From the NCBI RefSeq assembly GCF_040096075.1, contig NZ_JBBMFJ010000019.1, forward strand, positions 1 to 64,000: 64,000 nt of DNA. The letters are read 5' to 3'. Below the pieces are notes generated by a model, which made no database searches, had not been told where the DNA came from, and worked only from the letters and a program-made list of their open reading frames with translations. A program made the position numbers and the translations under genes. Shown piece by piece: positions 1 through 9,443 of the stretch. Within the stretch, counting starts at the first letter, position 1. Every line of letters starts with the position of its first letter. This DNA is from Brotaphodocola faecis. Lineage in GTDB: Bacteria > Bacillota > Clostridia > Lachnospirales > Lachnospiraceae.

Positions 1-84
1 GCGGATGCTTCGCTGCACCTGCCTGCGGTGGTGTTCTGCCATTCGCTTTTTTACCAGCGCAACACGCTTTTCTGTATTATACAT
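1..84 (-). CDS. Partial small basic protein, N-terminus only
   Basis: A reading frame starts at 84 on the minus strand and runs off the left edge. It begins MYNTEKRVALVKKRMAEHH and stays open for 28 codons. A GGAGG site lies about 10 bases upstream of this ATG. An ATG four bases earlier would stop after three codons, so it is rejected. The visible part is highly basic and probably cytosolic, as in the short N-terminal tails of some small membrane proteins. The gene follows the sigma/PrsW operon on the same strand, separated by about 155 bases. No family can be named. Confidence 0.45.
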   Translation of the reverse strand, partial: MYNTEKRVALVKKRMAEHHRRQVQRSIR

Positions 85-239
85 GCATAGCAAACCTCCT
101 CTCTAAAAACTCAGCTAAAAAAGGCTTTCACTTATATAGGTACAAAAATTGGTGAAAACTCTCACCCAAAAATCAAATTTTTTGCAAAAAAATGGAAGCC
201 GCAAAACAGCAGCTCCCAAAGAAGAAAAAAATCAATTTT

Positions 240-863
240 CTATAACATCAGGCGGTGGGTAATCAGCTTCCCCGCTATTAAAATCAGTACCGGCAGAAAA
301 TAGGCAATATACTGTGCCACACCGCCATAGGCAATCAGCAGATTATAGATCGCATGAAAGGTGATTGCCGCTCCCAGCAGACCGCAGGTTCCGGCAATCT
401 TTAACCACACCCGCTGCCATACATACGCAAGCCCTCCGCCAACGATGGCCCCACAGATCACATGCATCGCTCCTGTTCCTATCCCGCGAAAGAAAATAAA
501 AGAAAAATGTCCGGCTCCGTTTTGAATCAGATAGCAGACATTTTCAAAGGTTGCAAAGGAAAGCGCGGTGATCACGGCGGCAATTTTTATTTGTCCCGCT
601 TTCGGTTCAAACACCAGCAGATAAAAAAGCAGTGGCAGAAGCTTCAATACTTCTTCCACAACCGGTGCAATCTCTGCAGTTGCGGCAAAAGTATCCGCTC
701 CATAAAGCGCAGCAAAAAAGGTATTGATATATGCGGAGAGCAGACATACTCCCATTCCCGCAAAGCAGAACACAAAGAATTTTGTCTGCCTCTTTCCCAT
801 GCACAGGGCGGCAATCAGCAGTGGCGATGCCATACAGATAAAAACATTTTCAATATATGTCAT
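240..863 (-). CDS. prsW: PrsW-family intramembrane metalloprotease
   Basis: A multi-pass membrane protein of about 207 residues. It shows the PrsW/CPBP-type pattern of a glutamate pair in a membrane helix (APVVEEVLKLLPLL), then FATFEN, then GAMHVICG and FHAIYN with membrane-embedded histidines. PrsW proteases perform site-1 cleavage of membrane anti-sigma factors; in Bacillus subtilis PrsW cleaves RsiW. The start at 863 overlaps the stop of the upstream gene as ATGA, which implies translational coupling; longer upstream starts lie inside that gene. It is the last gene of a four-gene cluster led by an ECF sigma factor, so its likely substrate is the small membrane protein at 1470-1838. The family call is firm; the substrate is inferred from context. 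Confidence 0.8.
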   Translation of the reverse strand: MTYIENVFICMASPLLIAALCMGKRQTKFFVFCFAGMGVCLLSAYINTFFAALYGADTFAATAEIAPVVEEVLKLLPLLFYLLVFEPKAGQIKIAAVITALSFATFENVCYLIQNGAGHFSFIFFRGIGTGAMHVICGAIVGGGLAYVWQRVWLKIAGTCGLLGAAITFHAIYNLLIAYGGVAQYIAYFLPVLILIAGKLITHRLML

Positions 864-1492
864 ACTTGCACCGCCTTTCCTGTGGCGGGCAGCAAAGCGA
901 AGATGCAAAGCGTCAGCAGCAGATCAAACCAGCAATAGGGACTATAAATGGAGTCGCCCGGCCAGAAGCAGCCGGAAGTCCAGAGGGCATATTCCGCCAT
1001 CACATAGCACAACACTCCGGCGTGAAAATATTGCAGCTTGCGCGCATCTCCCATCTGTGTCCGGGCATATATAAGGCCCCGGATAGCATGATAGGAAACA
1101 GCGATCATCATCCCGCACCAGAGCAAATTGGAAAGAATGTCACCAAAGGTGCAGTAAAATATACACAGTGGAACACCAATCACGAGAGCGATCATGGCTT
1201 TCCGGCACGGAAAATTTCTTTCCTCCGTGGAGGAAAGAGCATATTGCAGGATAGAAAGAAAAATGACACTTGCCACCCAGCCAAATTCCGATACATAAAA
1301 GACCTGCGGCGTTCTCGAGAATAGGAGCAGATACAGTGTCCAGTACAGGGAGCCAAGTGTGAAGCAGCCATAAAAGCAGGTCAGTAAGAAGTACGCCTGC
1401 TTTCGGCTTTTCAGATAGTGGATTCCGCTCAGGCAGAAGCCTAACAGGGTAATCACAAATTGCCCAAGGTTACTGACCAGTTCCATCCGCAT
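860..1492 (-). CDS. Multi-pass membrane protein, function unknown
   Basis: About 210 residues with six to seven hydrophobic segments and short loops. There is no soluble catalytic domain. The layout recalls the 7TM sensor half of some histidine kinases but no kinase domain follows. It overlaps the upstream gene (1470-1838) by about 20 bases and the downstream PrsW gene by four, so it is part of the same tightly coupled operon. Position between a putative anti-sigma factor and its protease suggests a sensor or regulator of the proteolytic cascade, but this is inference only. Confidence 0.6.
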   Translation of the reverse strand: MRMELVSNLGQFVITLLGFCLSGIHYLKSRKQAYFLLTCFYGCFTLGSLYWTLYLLLFSRTPQVFYVSEFGWVASVIFLSILQYALSSTEERNFPCRKAMIALVIGVPLCIFYCTFGDILSNLLWCGMMIAVSYHAIRGLIYARTQMGDARKLQYFHAGVLCYVMAEYALWTSGCFWPGDSIYSPYCWFDLLLTLCIFALLPATGKAVQV

Positions 1493-1838
1493 CGTCCCCC
1501 TTTTGCTCTTCTGTCTCTTCCTCCCTGTTCATCAGGCGGATGTGGAAACATAAAATCGTCACGCACACACCAAGAATAAAGGCCAGCAGTCCGATTACGA
1601 TATATCCAAGTGCGGCATTGCCGCCCAAAATCGTTGCCGCTGTTTCATAGCCGAAGGAAGTCCCCGGCTCAATCCGGTTGAGAATACCGGGCAAGGAAAG
1701 AGAAACGCTCACAATCACAACAAGGCATGCCGCCACGGCGAAAACTGCAGCAATCCGGTATTGCTGTAGTCTTTTTTGACGTTCTTTTTTCGCGATACGC
1801 CGTTTTACTTCCGTAATTCGTTCCTCAGGGCTTCGCAT
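1470..1838 (-). CDS. Small two-TM membrane protein, candidate anti-sigma factor
   Basis: A 122-residue protein with a strongly basic, helical N-terminal segment of about 28 residues, a TM helix near 29-50, an external loop, a second TM near 77-100 and an acidic cytoplasmic tail. It overlaps the 3' end of the ECF sigma gene by 14 bases. Being co-translated with a sigma factor and followed by a PrsW-type protease fits an anti-sigma role in which the cytosolic part binds sigma. There is no recognisable zinc-binding ZAS motif (HxxxCxxC), so the assignment depends on context. The alternative is an unrelated accessory membrane protein. Confidence 0.5.
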   Translation of the reverse strand: MRSPEERITEVKRRIAKKERQKRLQQYRIAAVFAVAACLVVIVSVSLSLPGILNRIEPGTSFGYETAATILGGNAALGYIVIGLLAFILGVCVTILCFHIRLMNREEETEEQKGDDADGTGQ

Positions 1839-2373
1839 TGGTAATTCCCTCCCGTTCCAATAATCCGCGCAGGCGCTCTTTTCCCCGGTACACCATATTG
1901 GTGATCTGCTTCTCGCTTTTCCCCATGACCTCGGCAGCCTGCAAATAGCTCATGGCCTCAAAATAAGTCAGGTAAAGAGCCTCCCGGTAATCCGGTTTTA
2001 ATTCAGCCATACACAAATGCAGGATCTGATCCCGTTCCTTTGTTCGGACGACCTCTTCCACCAGCGTTTGTCCGTCTGGCTCTTCGGTCAGATTATCCAG
2101 GCTAAAGAAAAGCCTGCGTCTGCTTTTGTGACGCAGGGCCATGTGCCGCGCTGCTTTATAGAGGTAAGACTTAAATCCGCCGTCCCGGATACGTGGCTTT
2201 TTCGTGAACAGATAGGAAAAGACTTCGAGCATCAAATCCTCTGCCTCGTGAACATCATGCAGATAGCCGTTGATGTAGAAAGTCAGCGGGTCACCGTATT
2301 TTCTTATCAGTGCCTCAAGCCCTGCTTCGTCGCCATATAAATATTGCCTGTAAAGTTCTTCATCGGTGACCAT
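1825..2373 (-). CDS. ECF-type RNA polymerase sigma factor
   Basis: About 182 residues with the two-domain sigma-70 layout of ECF factors. Region 2 is near residues 8-75 (YLYGDEAGLEALIRKYGDPL, then AEDLMLEVFSYLF). Region 4 is near 110-175 (LKPDYREALYLTYFEAMSY, then a helix-turn-helix AAEVMGKSEKQITNMVYRGK). It directs core polymerase to a small regulon, probably including its own operon. It is the first gene of the cluster sigma, small membrane protein, membrane protein, PrsW, all overlapping. The activating signal is not visible. Confidence 0.88.
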   Translation of the reverse strand: MVTDEELYRQYLYGDEAGLEALIRKYGDPLTFYINGYLHDVHEAEDLMLEVFSYLFTKKPRIRDGGFKSYLYKAARHMALRHKSRRRLFFSLDNLTEEPDGQTLVEEVVRTKERDQILHLCMAELKPDYREALYLTYFEAMSYLQAAEVMGKSEKQITNMVYRGKERLRGLLEREGITNAKP

Positions 2374-2467
2374 GCCGTTTCCTTCCCTTCGACCTCATCA
2401 TCCCGGTATAGAAAGCCATTTGCCGGCAATCTATCTTACGGGGTGCATAATCGTCAGACTATCCGCA

Positions 2468-2845
2468 TCAGGAGGTAATTTCAAATCCTAAATATCTCGT
2501 TCCCTGAAAACTTAGGTTTCCCTGGTCTCCCTCTGCCAGCAGCCCATATTCTGATCTGCTCATCCTAAGTTCCATCCGGTCACCGCTCTCCACCTGAAAA
2601 GTCACATAGTAGGAAGTCGAAGTGGTTGTGCTAAAACCATGGGCACCCGTAGGATCCCCGGCATTTGCATGTTGCTGCTGAGTAACCTTGGTACGTTTGG
2701 TCACAACCGTTGCCGGTACAGTAAGCCTGGGGGAATGGTTGTTCTTATTCCATATAGATATATTTTTTACGATCAGAAAAAGTATCACAGCACATACGCA
2801 AAAAAATACCATCTGAAACATGATCATTACAAATGAAAAAAACAC
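2468..2845 (-). CDS. DUF2500-like membrane-anchored protein
   Basis: Read from a GTG at 2845, six bases after GGAGA, this gives about 125 residues: one N-terminal TM helix (FFCVCAVILFLIVKNIS) and an extracytoplasmic beta-rich domain ending LSFQGTRYLGFEI. The TM plus the TVPATVVTKRTKVTQQ...YYVTFQVESGDRMEL pattern fits the DUF2500 family of small exported proteins of unknown role. A longer reading to 2944 overlaps the end of the AraC gene and is less likely. It stands 31 bases after that gene on the same strand. Confidence 0.62.
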   Translation of the reverse strand: MFFSFVMIMFQMVFFCVCAVILFLIVKNISIWNKNNHSPRLTVPATVVTKRTKVTQQQHANAGDPTGAHGFSTTTSTSYYVTFQVESGDRMELRMSRSEYGLLAEGDQGNLSFQGTRYLGFEITS

Positions 2846-2876
2846 AGCATATCTCCTCTTTCTATGTTCCTGCAGC

Positions 2877-3743
2877 TTATTCCATCTCCCGCATTCTGTT
2901 TCGATACTGCTGTGGGGAGTATCCCTTCTTACTGCGGAATGCACGGCTGAAATAGGATGGATTGCTGTATCCTACAATCTGCGAAATTTCATTGACTGAA
3001 TAAGCCGTTGTTTCTAATAAAATTTGTGCATTCATGATACGCGCTGATGTAATAAACTGTATGGGTGTTTCCCCTGTATATTTTTTAAAGTTGCGAATGA
3101 ACCAGCTTGTGCTCATTCCCTTTGAATATGCATATTCTTTAACATTAATCTCCAGATTGTATGAGGAACTGAAATAAGAAATAGCCACTTCCATTTCGCG
3201 ATCCATATATTCATCCTTCAGGACATGCTCTCTTGTCAGTTCCCGTTCAAATTCGATCAAAAGAAGCTGCAGCAAATGAACAAGCATCTCTTCGTACTCT
3301 TCCTGGCACTTTTGCAGTTCCAGGATAATCCTCTTAAAAAGACGCTCATACTCTGGTGATGTTCCTACAGGAAAGATTCTCTTCTTATCCGCGAATCCAT
3401 ACCTTCTGAGAAGATTCTTTATATTGCTTCCAGTGAAATGGATCCAGTACACCTCAGTCTTATCTTTTCCATAGTATTCATACTTTTGAAGTTCCTTCGG
3501 TCGAAACAACACGATATTGCCAGCCGGGACAATCGTTTCATTTTCTGGAGAATCAAAATGAAAGTATCCCTTTCCTGAAGCAATATAAATGATCTGATAA
3601 TCCAAACGGCCTCGTGGCCGATACGTTGGCAGTTTCGGATATGTTGATAAGCGGTAACAGCCACAGCTGCCAACAACGAGTGGCTGCCGTTTATCCTTAA
3701 AATCCTGGTGGGACTGGTTCAGATACCCAGTATTCATGTACAT
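2877..3743 (-). CDS. AraC-family transcription regulator, divergent from beta-galactosidase
   Basis: About 288 residues: an N-terminal cupin-like sugar-binding region (near 30-120, with HFDSPENETIVPAGNIVLF) and a C-terminal double helix-turn-helix typical of AraC/XylS (near 190-285, ending GYSNPSYFSRAFRSKKGYSP QQYR). The start at 3743 is chosen because AAGGGGG lies seven bases upstream; earlier ATGs have no such site. It is transcribed away from the beta-galactosidase gene 165 bases off, the usual position of an AraC activator that senses the sugar and switches on the neighbour. Confidence 0.87.
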   Translation of the reverse strand: MYMNTGYLNQSHQDFKDKRQPLVVGSCGCYRLSTYPKLPTYRPRGRLDYQIIYIASGKGYFHFDSPENETIVPAGNIVLFRPKELQKYEYYGKDKTEVYWIHFTGSNIKNLLRRYGFADKKRIFPVGTSPEYERLFKRIILELQKCQEEYEEMLVHLLQLLLIEFERELTREHVLKDEYMDREMEVAISYFSSSYNLEINVKEYAYSKGMSTSWFIRNFKKYTGETPIQFITSARIMNAQILLETTAYSVNEISQIVGYSNPSYFSRAFRSKKGYSPQQYRNRMREME

Positions 3744-3907
3744 TTGCATACCCCCTTTGTAATAGTATATCATTTTGTGCATATTTCGTCTATTTCTATT
3801 CATGTACATGCACAGCATAATTCTGTAGAATATCCTTATACGATTGCAGAACTATATAATCCGCTTTCTTTTGAAGAAGGCCCACAGCACATCAGGAGGG
3901 GGTAACC

Positions 3908-6900
3908 ATGATGATACCGCGTTATTATGAAGATTTAAGCATCCTGCATGATAACACAATGCCGATGAGGTCCTATTATATTCCGGCATCGCAGAAAATG
4001 AACACGCTGATCGAACACCGGGAAGATTCCGACCGCTTTCAGTTATTAAATGGAGTCTGGAAATTCCAGTATTATAAAAGTGTTTATGACCTAAAAGAAG
4101 CATTTTACAGGACCAGCTTTAATACAAAAGATTTTGATGACATTACTGTTCCCGGAGTCTGGCAGATTGCCGGATATGATTCACCCCAGTACACCAACAT
4201 CCGCTACCCTTTTCCATTTGATCCGCCTTATCTCCCGCAGGATATTCCCTGTGGAGCCTACGTCCGAAAATTTACTTACCATGAAAATATCGATGCGCCA
4301 AAAATTTATCTGAATTTTGAAGGCGTTGACAGCTGCTTTTTTGTCTGGCTCAATGGAAAATATACCGGCTACAGCCAGGTTCCTCATACGACCGCAGAAT
4401 TTGATGTTACAGAATTTCTGAAAGAGGGAGAAAATACCATTGCAGTTCTGGTCTTAAAATGGTGCGATGGCTCATATCTGGAAGACCAGGACAAATTTCG
4501 CATGAACGGCATTTTCCGGGATGTTTACCTCTTAAAACGCCCAGAGCGGGCCATCTGGGATTATCATATCACTACCCAGATCAAGGAAAATACTGCAAAG
4601 ATCAAACTGAATGTGACCTTTGATTTTTCAATCCCAGTCTCTGTTACCATTGAAGACCAGGCCAAAGCCGTAGTTGCTACCGGCACAATCTCAGATGACG
4701 GATCCATAGAATTTAAGATTCCAAATCCTACTCTGTGGAATACAGAGCATCCATATCTTTACACACTCACACTACAAAGCAGCTATGAAACTATCGTCGA
4801 TTACATTGCTCTTAGGACCATTGAAATCCGTGATAAAGTGATTTACTTCAACGGACAAAAAATCAAATTCCGGGGTGTAAACCGCCACGATTCCGATCCA
4901 GAAACCGGTTTTACCGTTAGTGTGCCACAGATCAAAAAGGACCTGTCTCTGATGAAGCAGCACAATTTCAATTCCATACGCTCCAGCCATTATCCAAATG
5001 CCCCTTACTTCTATCAGATGTGCGATCTATATGGTTTTATGGTCATTGAAGAAGCAGATATCGAAGCACATGGCCCATACATGCTGTACCGGAAAGAAGA
5101 TACCGATTATAACCGTTTCAAGCGCTGGAATGAAAAAATTGCGGATGATCCAATCTGGGAGGAATCAATCCTTGACCGTGTTCAGCATATGGTTCAGCGC
5201 GATAAGAACCGCTTCTGTATCGTGATGTGGTCCATGGGTAATGAAAGTGCGTATGGATGCAATTTTGAAAAAGCGCTGCGGTGGACCAAAAAATTTGATC
5301 CATACCGGCTCACCCAATACGAAAGCGCCAGATACCGCAATTATGACGTGACCTACGATTATTCCAATCTGGACCTGTATAGCCGCATGTATCCGGCCAT
5401 AAACGAAATCGAAGAATATCTTGAAGAAGACGGAAGCAAACCATTCCTTCTTGTGGAATACTGCCATGCCATGGGAAACGGCCCTGGCGATTTAGAGGAT
5501 TATTTCCAGCTCATCCAGAAAGACGACCGTATGTGCGGAGGATTTGTCTGGGAATGGTGTGATCATGCCATTGCCCACGGAAAAACGGAAAGCGGTAAAA
5601 CCATTTATTATTATGGTGGCGACCACGATGAAGAACTTCACGATGGAAATTTTTGTATGGATGGTCTGGTGTTCCCAGACCGTACTCCTCATACTGGGAT
5701 TTTAGAATACAAAAATGTTTACCGACCAATGCGGGTTGTCTCTTATGATCAGGAAACTGGAAAACTGGTTTTACATAATTACCTGGATTTTGATGATCTA
5801 AAAGATTATCTGGATATTCGCTTTGAGGTAATCAAGGACGGGCTGTCCACCGTGCAAAAAGGAAAACTTTCTCCATTCTCTGTAATGCCACATGCAGACG
5901 GCGTGACCGAGTTAAACGTAACCATTCCCAGCGAAGGAAAAATCTATTTGAAACTGATATACCGTTTAAAGAAGGAAACACCTTTCCTGAAGAAAAATTT
6001 CATTCTTGGATTTGATGAGATCCTGCTTAAAAATGAAGACGGAAGAAACCAGATGGCTTTAAGCTGGCTTGAAAAAACGGACCAGGTAAAAGAAATCCGG
6101 GTACATGAAACAGACACAGAAGTGACTATAAACTCAAAAGATTTCACTTATACCCTGGACAGAAGGACCGGTCTTTTTGAACAGATGCAGTTTTCCGGCC
6201 GCAACTATCTTATCCATCCAATGGAACTAAATATCTGGAGATCCCCTACGGATAATGATATGTACCTGAAGTCCGAATGGAAAAGAGCACGCTATGATAA
6301 AGCATACACCAGGGCCTACACTGTAGAAACCATTCAGAATATGCATGGTATCTTTATCGTTTCTCACGTTGCTGTTGTTGCTGACTCCATTCAAAAAATC
6401 CTGGATATCACGATCAACTGGAAGATTGACAACGATGGAAAACTCAGTTCTGTAATGTATGTGGAAAAAGATGATGAATTCCCGGTACTGCCAAGGTTTG
6501 GCATCCGGATGTTTTTAGATAAAAGACTGAAAAATGTGAGTTTTTATGGTATGGGGCCACAGGAAAGCTATCGTGATAAGCACCAAGGAGCTTACCATGC
6601 CTTATTCCGTACCAAAATAAACGATTTGCATGAAGATTATATCCGGCCTCAGGAAAATGGATCCCATTTTGATTGTGATTATGTGGTGTTCTCAGCATCC
6701 CAGTTTGGTATTGCTGCAGCAGCAGAAAAGCCATTCTCCTTCAATGCATCCTGCTACACACAGGAGAAGTTGGAGGACACCGCGCATAACTATGAACTGG
6801 AGGAATCCGACAGCATCGTATTCTGTCTTGACTATGCATTAAATGGCATTGGCTCCAACAGCTGTGGTCCTGCTCTTCTGGAAAAATATCAGTTTGATGA

Positions 6901-6949
6901 TACTTCTTTCCAGCTAGAATTTACTTTGGTTCCATTTTCCAAAGGCTAA
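3908..6949 (+). CDS. lacZ: Beta-galactosidase, glycoside hydrolase family 2
   Basis: A 1013-residue protein with the full GH2 LacZ layout: sugar-binding domain (near 50-210), Ig-like domain (near 215-310), TIM barrel (near 310-600), Ig-like domain and C-terminal beta-sandwich. The acid/base Glu is in WSMGNESAYG (near residue 446) and the nucleophile Glu in LVEYCHAMGNG (near 517). It hydrolyses terminal beta-galactosides such as lactose, and lacking a signal peptide it acts in the cytosol. An AGGAGGGGG site precedes the ATG. A -10-like TATAAT at 3855-3860 has no good -35, consistent with activator dependence on the divergent AraC gene. No sugar transporter is in the window. Confidence 0.95.
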   Translation: MMIPRYYEDLSILHDNTMPMRSYYIPASQKMNTLIEHREDSDRFQLLNGVWKFQYYKSVYDLKEAFYRTSFNTKDFDDITVPGVWQIAGYDSPQYTNIRYPFPFDPPYLPQDIPCGAYVRKFTYHENIDAPKIYLNFEGVDSCFFVWLNGKYTGYSQVPHTTAEFDVTEFLKEGENTIAVLVLKWCDGSYLEDQDKFRMNGIFRDVYLLKRPERAIWDYHITTQIKENTAKIKLNVTFDFSIPVSVTIEDQAKAVVATGTISDDGSIEFKIPNPTLWNTEHPYLYTLTLQSSYETIVDYIALRTIEIRDKVIYFNGQKIKFRGVNRHDSDPETGFTVSVPQIKKDLSLMKQHNFNSIRSSHYPNAPYFYQMCDLYGFMVIEEADIEAHGPYMLYRKEDTDYNRFKRWNEKIADDPIWEESILDRVQHMVQRDKNRFCIVMWSMGNESAYGCNFEKALRWTKKFDPYRLTQYESARYRNYDVTYDYSNLDLYSRMYPAINEIEEYLEEDGSKPFLLVEYCHAMGNGPGDLEDYFQLIQKDDRMCGGFVWEWCDHAIAHGKTESGKTIYYYGGDHDEELHDGNFCMDGLVFPDRTPHTGILEYKNVYRPMRVVSYDQETGKLVLHNYLDFDDLKDYLDIRFEVIKDGLSTVQKGKLSPFSVMPHADGVTELNVTIPSEGKIYLKLIYRLKKETPFLKKNFILGFDEILLKNEDGRNQMALSWLEKTDQVKEIRVHETDTEVTINSKDFTYTLDRRTGLFEQMQFSGRNYLIHPMELNIWRSPTDNDMYLKSEWKRARYDKAYTRAYTVETIQNMHGIFIVSHVAVVADSIQKILDITINWKIDNDGKLSSVMYVEKDDEFPVLPRFGIRMFLDKRLKNVSFYGMGPQESYRDKHQGAYHALFRTKINDLHEDYIRPQENGSHFDCDYVVFSASQFGIAAAAEKPFSFNASCYTQEKLEDTAHNYELEESDSIVFCLDYALNGIGSNSCGPALLEKYQFDDTSFQLEFTLVPFSKG

Positions 6950-6970
6950 AAATGATTATTTTCTGATTAT

Positions 6971-7018
6971 GGGGCATTGTTATTTCGGATTACCGATACA
7001 GTAACAGTGTCCCTTTTA
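6971..7018 (+). terminator. Probable terminator of beta-galactosidase
   Basis: About 20 bases after the stop, an imperfect inverted repeat begins GGGGCATTGTTATTTCGG, pairs through a short ATTA loop, and ends in TGTCCCTTTT. The T tract is short, so efficiency is uncertain. Confidence 0.45.
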
Positions 7019-7233
7019 CGCACGATATAAATGATTGAAAAAATCTGCATAAAACATTAAAAGCTCGTTGATATAATTATGAATTCTATTCATCCTAAAT
7101 ATCCCCTTTCTTTTTGTTTGCAGGTTCATTATAAAACCATTTCACTTTGCGTGCTTGTCAAATCGCAGTAACTATTAGCCAAATCTTGCATCGGGGCGAT
7201 ACGCTTCTTATCTTAATTTAGGAGAATTTTGAA

Positions 7234-8022
7234 ATGCATTTAGTATACGAAAATACAAAGGAAGAGATTATTGCAATAAAAAAGACACCGGTCCACCGGC
7301 CACCGCATCTGCATAATGCGCTGGAAATTGTATATGTTACAGAGGGATGCGTTGAACTCGGTGTTGGAGAAGAACTTTTCCATATGGATCAGGGCGACAT
7401 TGGTTTTATCTTTCCAAATATCATTCACCACTATCAAGTATTTTCATATCAGCGCAATCAGGCAATTTATTTAAACGCTTCTCCATTCCTGGTTGACCGG
7501 TTTACAGATATTTTGGAAAACAAAGCGCCAAAGCCACCCGTAATAAAAGCTTCCTCCATAGAACCTGATGTTTATCATGCATTTAATTCCATTCTCGGCG
7601 CACAAAAGGACGACATTACATTGGTCCAGGCGTATCTGCAGATTATCCTGGCAAGATGTATCCCGAAATTTCAGCTGGTTGAGAAAGGTTCTGTTGGAAG
7701 CACAGATTTGATCTACCGTACGGTATCCTATGTCTCCGGAAATTTTAAGCATTCCATTACGCTGGAAAGCATGGCCAGAGATCTGGGCGTCAGCAAGTAT
7801 GTTCTGTCCAGGATTTTTTCTAAAACATTCCATAAAAACTTCAACCAGTACCTGAATGATGCCCGGTTGGGATATGCATGTCAGCGACTTGAAAATACAG
7901 AGGACTCCATTACTGAGATCTGCCTGGACAGCGGTTTTAAAAGCCTGCGTACCTTTAACCGTGCTTTTAAGGAAAGATTCAAAACTTCCCCTAGCGAATA
8001 CCGGGTTACTATACACAGGTAG
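7234..8022 (+). CDS. AraC-family transcription regulator
   Basis: A 262-residue protein with an N-terminal cupin (HLHNALEIVYVTEG near 25-40, GDIGFIFPNIIHHY near 52-68) and a C-terminal AraC DNA-binding domain (near 165-262, two helix-turn-helix units, ending FKTSPSEYR). TAGGAGAA precedes the ATG. It is preceded by a separate 280-base intergenic region. Its natural downstream neighbour is not visible because an IS element with a group II intron lies directly after its stop; the intron boundary is about 25 bases away. The regulon is unknown, and a paralogous AraC gene lies 3.5 kb upstream. Confidence 0.86.
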   Translation: MHLVYENTKEEIIAIKKTPVHRPPHLHNALEIVYVTEGCVELGVGEELFHMDQGDIGFIFPNIIHHYQVFSYQRNQAIYLNASPFLVDRFTDILENKAPKPPVIKASSIEPDVYHAFNSILGAQKDDITLVQAYLQIILARCIPKFQLVEKGSVGSTDLIYRTVSYVSGNFKHSITLESMARDLGVSKYVLSRIFSKTFHKNFNQYLNDARLGYACQRLENTEDSITEICLDSGFKSLRTFNRAFKERFKTSPSEYRVTIHR

Positions 8023-8085
8023 CTTGTGTACAACCACATGGTCAAGGTCGAGTAGATACACCTGTTACCAGATGTATCCCTCACA

Positions 8086-8120
8086 GAATTCCGGACATGC
8101 GGCTTTTCCGCATCCGGCTC
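8086..8120 (-). ncRNA. Group II intron domain V
   Basis: On the minus strand this reads GAGCCGGATGCGG, AAAAGC, then a pairing strand ending CCGGAATTC. It is the 34-35-base catalytic hairpin that marks all group II introns, with GAGC at the base (catalytic AGC triad) and a small bulge. It starts 25 bases after the reverse transcriptase stop and is followed by a domain VI hairpin (GATACATCTGGTAACAGG). Confidence 0.88.
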
Positions 8121-8144
8121 TTTACGAAACGCATTGTTCAACAA

Positions 8145-9443
8145 TTATCCATAAATACTGACATATATTTTCGGCTTTGCTAGCGGATAAGCGTTATCAA
8201 TCATTTCAAGAAATCCTGCCCAAGTATAGCTCTTTTTCTGGCTTCTTTTATTAAGCCAATAATAGAGACTTCTAATGACTTGGTATCTAAACGCCGACAA
8301 GCTCCTCCCATTGTCAGTAATACCGTAGTAATGATAATATCCAACAAGTATCTGATTTAACTTAGCAATAATGTCGTTCAGTTTATTCGTTCTCATTGAT
8401 CGGATTTTCTGACGGACTTCTTTGCACTTCTTATTAAATTTTATTCTGCTGGTTTTCCTCTTCACTCTGAATTTTCCGTTCTTATTACAAGAGCAGTAAT
8501 GCGTAAAGCCAAGGAACGTGAAAGTTTCTGGTTTCCGTCCATTTCTCTCACAGTTTTCTTTTGCAAACCGTCCAAACTGTATCAGTCTGCTTTTGTCTTC
8601 CTGTAGGCTCAATCCAAAGTGTCTCATTCTGCGTTTAAGGTGTTCATAGAATATTATGGCATCTTCTTTATATTGAAAACACACTACAAAGTCGTCCGCA
8701 TAAACTACCAGACCACTATATCCTTTCAGTTTGGGGGCAATTATCTCTTTGTACCACCATATCAGCACATAGTGCATATATATACATGATATTATTGGTG
8801 AGCAGACCGAACCTTGTCCTGAACCTTCTTCCGTCGCTTCGTATTGGAAGTTTTCTATTACTCCAGATTTTAGTATTCTTTTCAGGAGCCTGGTTATACT
8901 GGGATCTTTGATCTTTGATTCTACGAACTTCATTATCCATTCATGGTCAAGATGGTTGAAGAATGATTTGATATCTGCATCTAGTATATAACTGGTCTTT
9001 TCCCTTTCAATCATATAGTTAAGTTTTCTCAAGGCCATATGGCATCCTCTGTTAGGACGAAATCCCACCATCTCATCGTAAAAGCATGGCTCAAATACTG
9101 CTTCCAGTATGCGCTTTAATGCTTCCTGTACCAGTTTATCTTCGTAACAGTAGATACTAAGAGGTCTTGTTTTACCATTGTCCTTCGGGATTTCTATTCG
9201 TCTTGCTGGCCTAGGCTTATACTCCCGCCTCTTCAGTCGTTGCACAAGGCTCTCTATATTTTTATCAAGGTCTTTATCATAGTCTTTCTTTGTTATCCCA
9301 TCAATTCCAACCGCTTTATTTCCATCCATCGCCTTATGACATTCTTTCAATAATGATATTGAGATCAGATGTCCTATGGATGTGAAAACCATATCTGGAT
9401 TTTCTCTAGATAATTGTGATATTCTCTCCAATTTCGTTTCCAT
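8145..9443 (-). CDS. ltrA: Group II intron reverse transcriptase/maturase
   Basis: 432 residues. Reverse transcriptase blocks are in order: KAVGIDGITKKDY (near 43), IPKDNGKTRPLSI, GFRPNRGCHMAL (near 128), the catalytic YADDFVV (near 246) and GLSLQEDKSRLIQFG. A maturase/thumb region follows (LNQILVGYYHYYG). There is no C-terminal HNH endonuclease, as in compact bacterial intron classes that use nicked or single-stranded targets. The G-rich RT5 block reads GSGQGSVCSPII rather than the common TPQGG form. It acts with its intron RNA for splicing and retrotransposition. The gene is intact. The exact intron class is not assigned. Confidence 0.93.
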   Translation of the reverse strand: METKLERISQLSRENPDMVFTSIGHLISISLLKECHKAMDGNKAVGIDGITKKDYDKDLDKNIESLVQRLKRREYKPRPARRIEIPKDNGKTRPLSIYCYEDKLVQEALKRILEAVFEPCFYDEMVGFRPNRGCHMALRKLNYMIEREKTSYILDADIKSFFNHLDHEWIMKFVESKIKDPSITRLLKRILKSGVIENFQYEATEEGSGQGSVCSPIISCIYMHYVLIWWYKEIIAPKLKGYSGLVVYADDFVVCFQYKEDAIIFYEHLKRRMRHFGLSLQEDKSRLIQFGRFAKENCERNGRKPETFTFLGFTHYCSCNKNGKFRVKRKTSRIKFNKKCKEVRQKIRSMRTNKLNDIIAKLNQILVGYYHYYGITDNGRSLSAFRYQVIRSLYYWLNKRSQKKSYTWAGFLEMIDNAYPLAKPKIYVSIYG

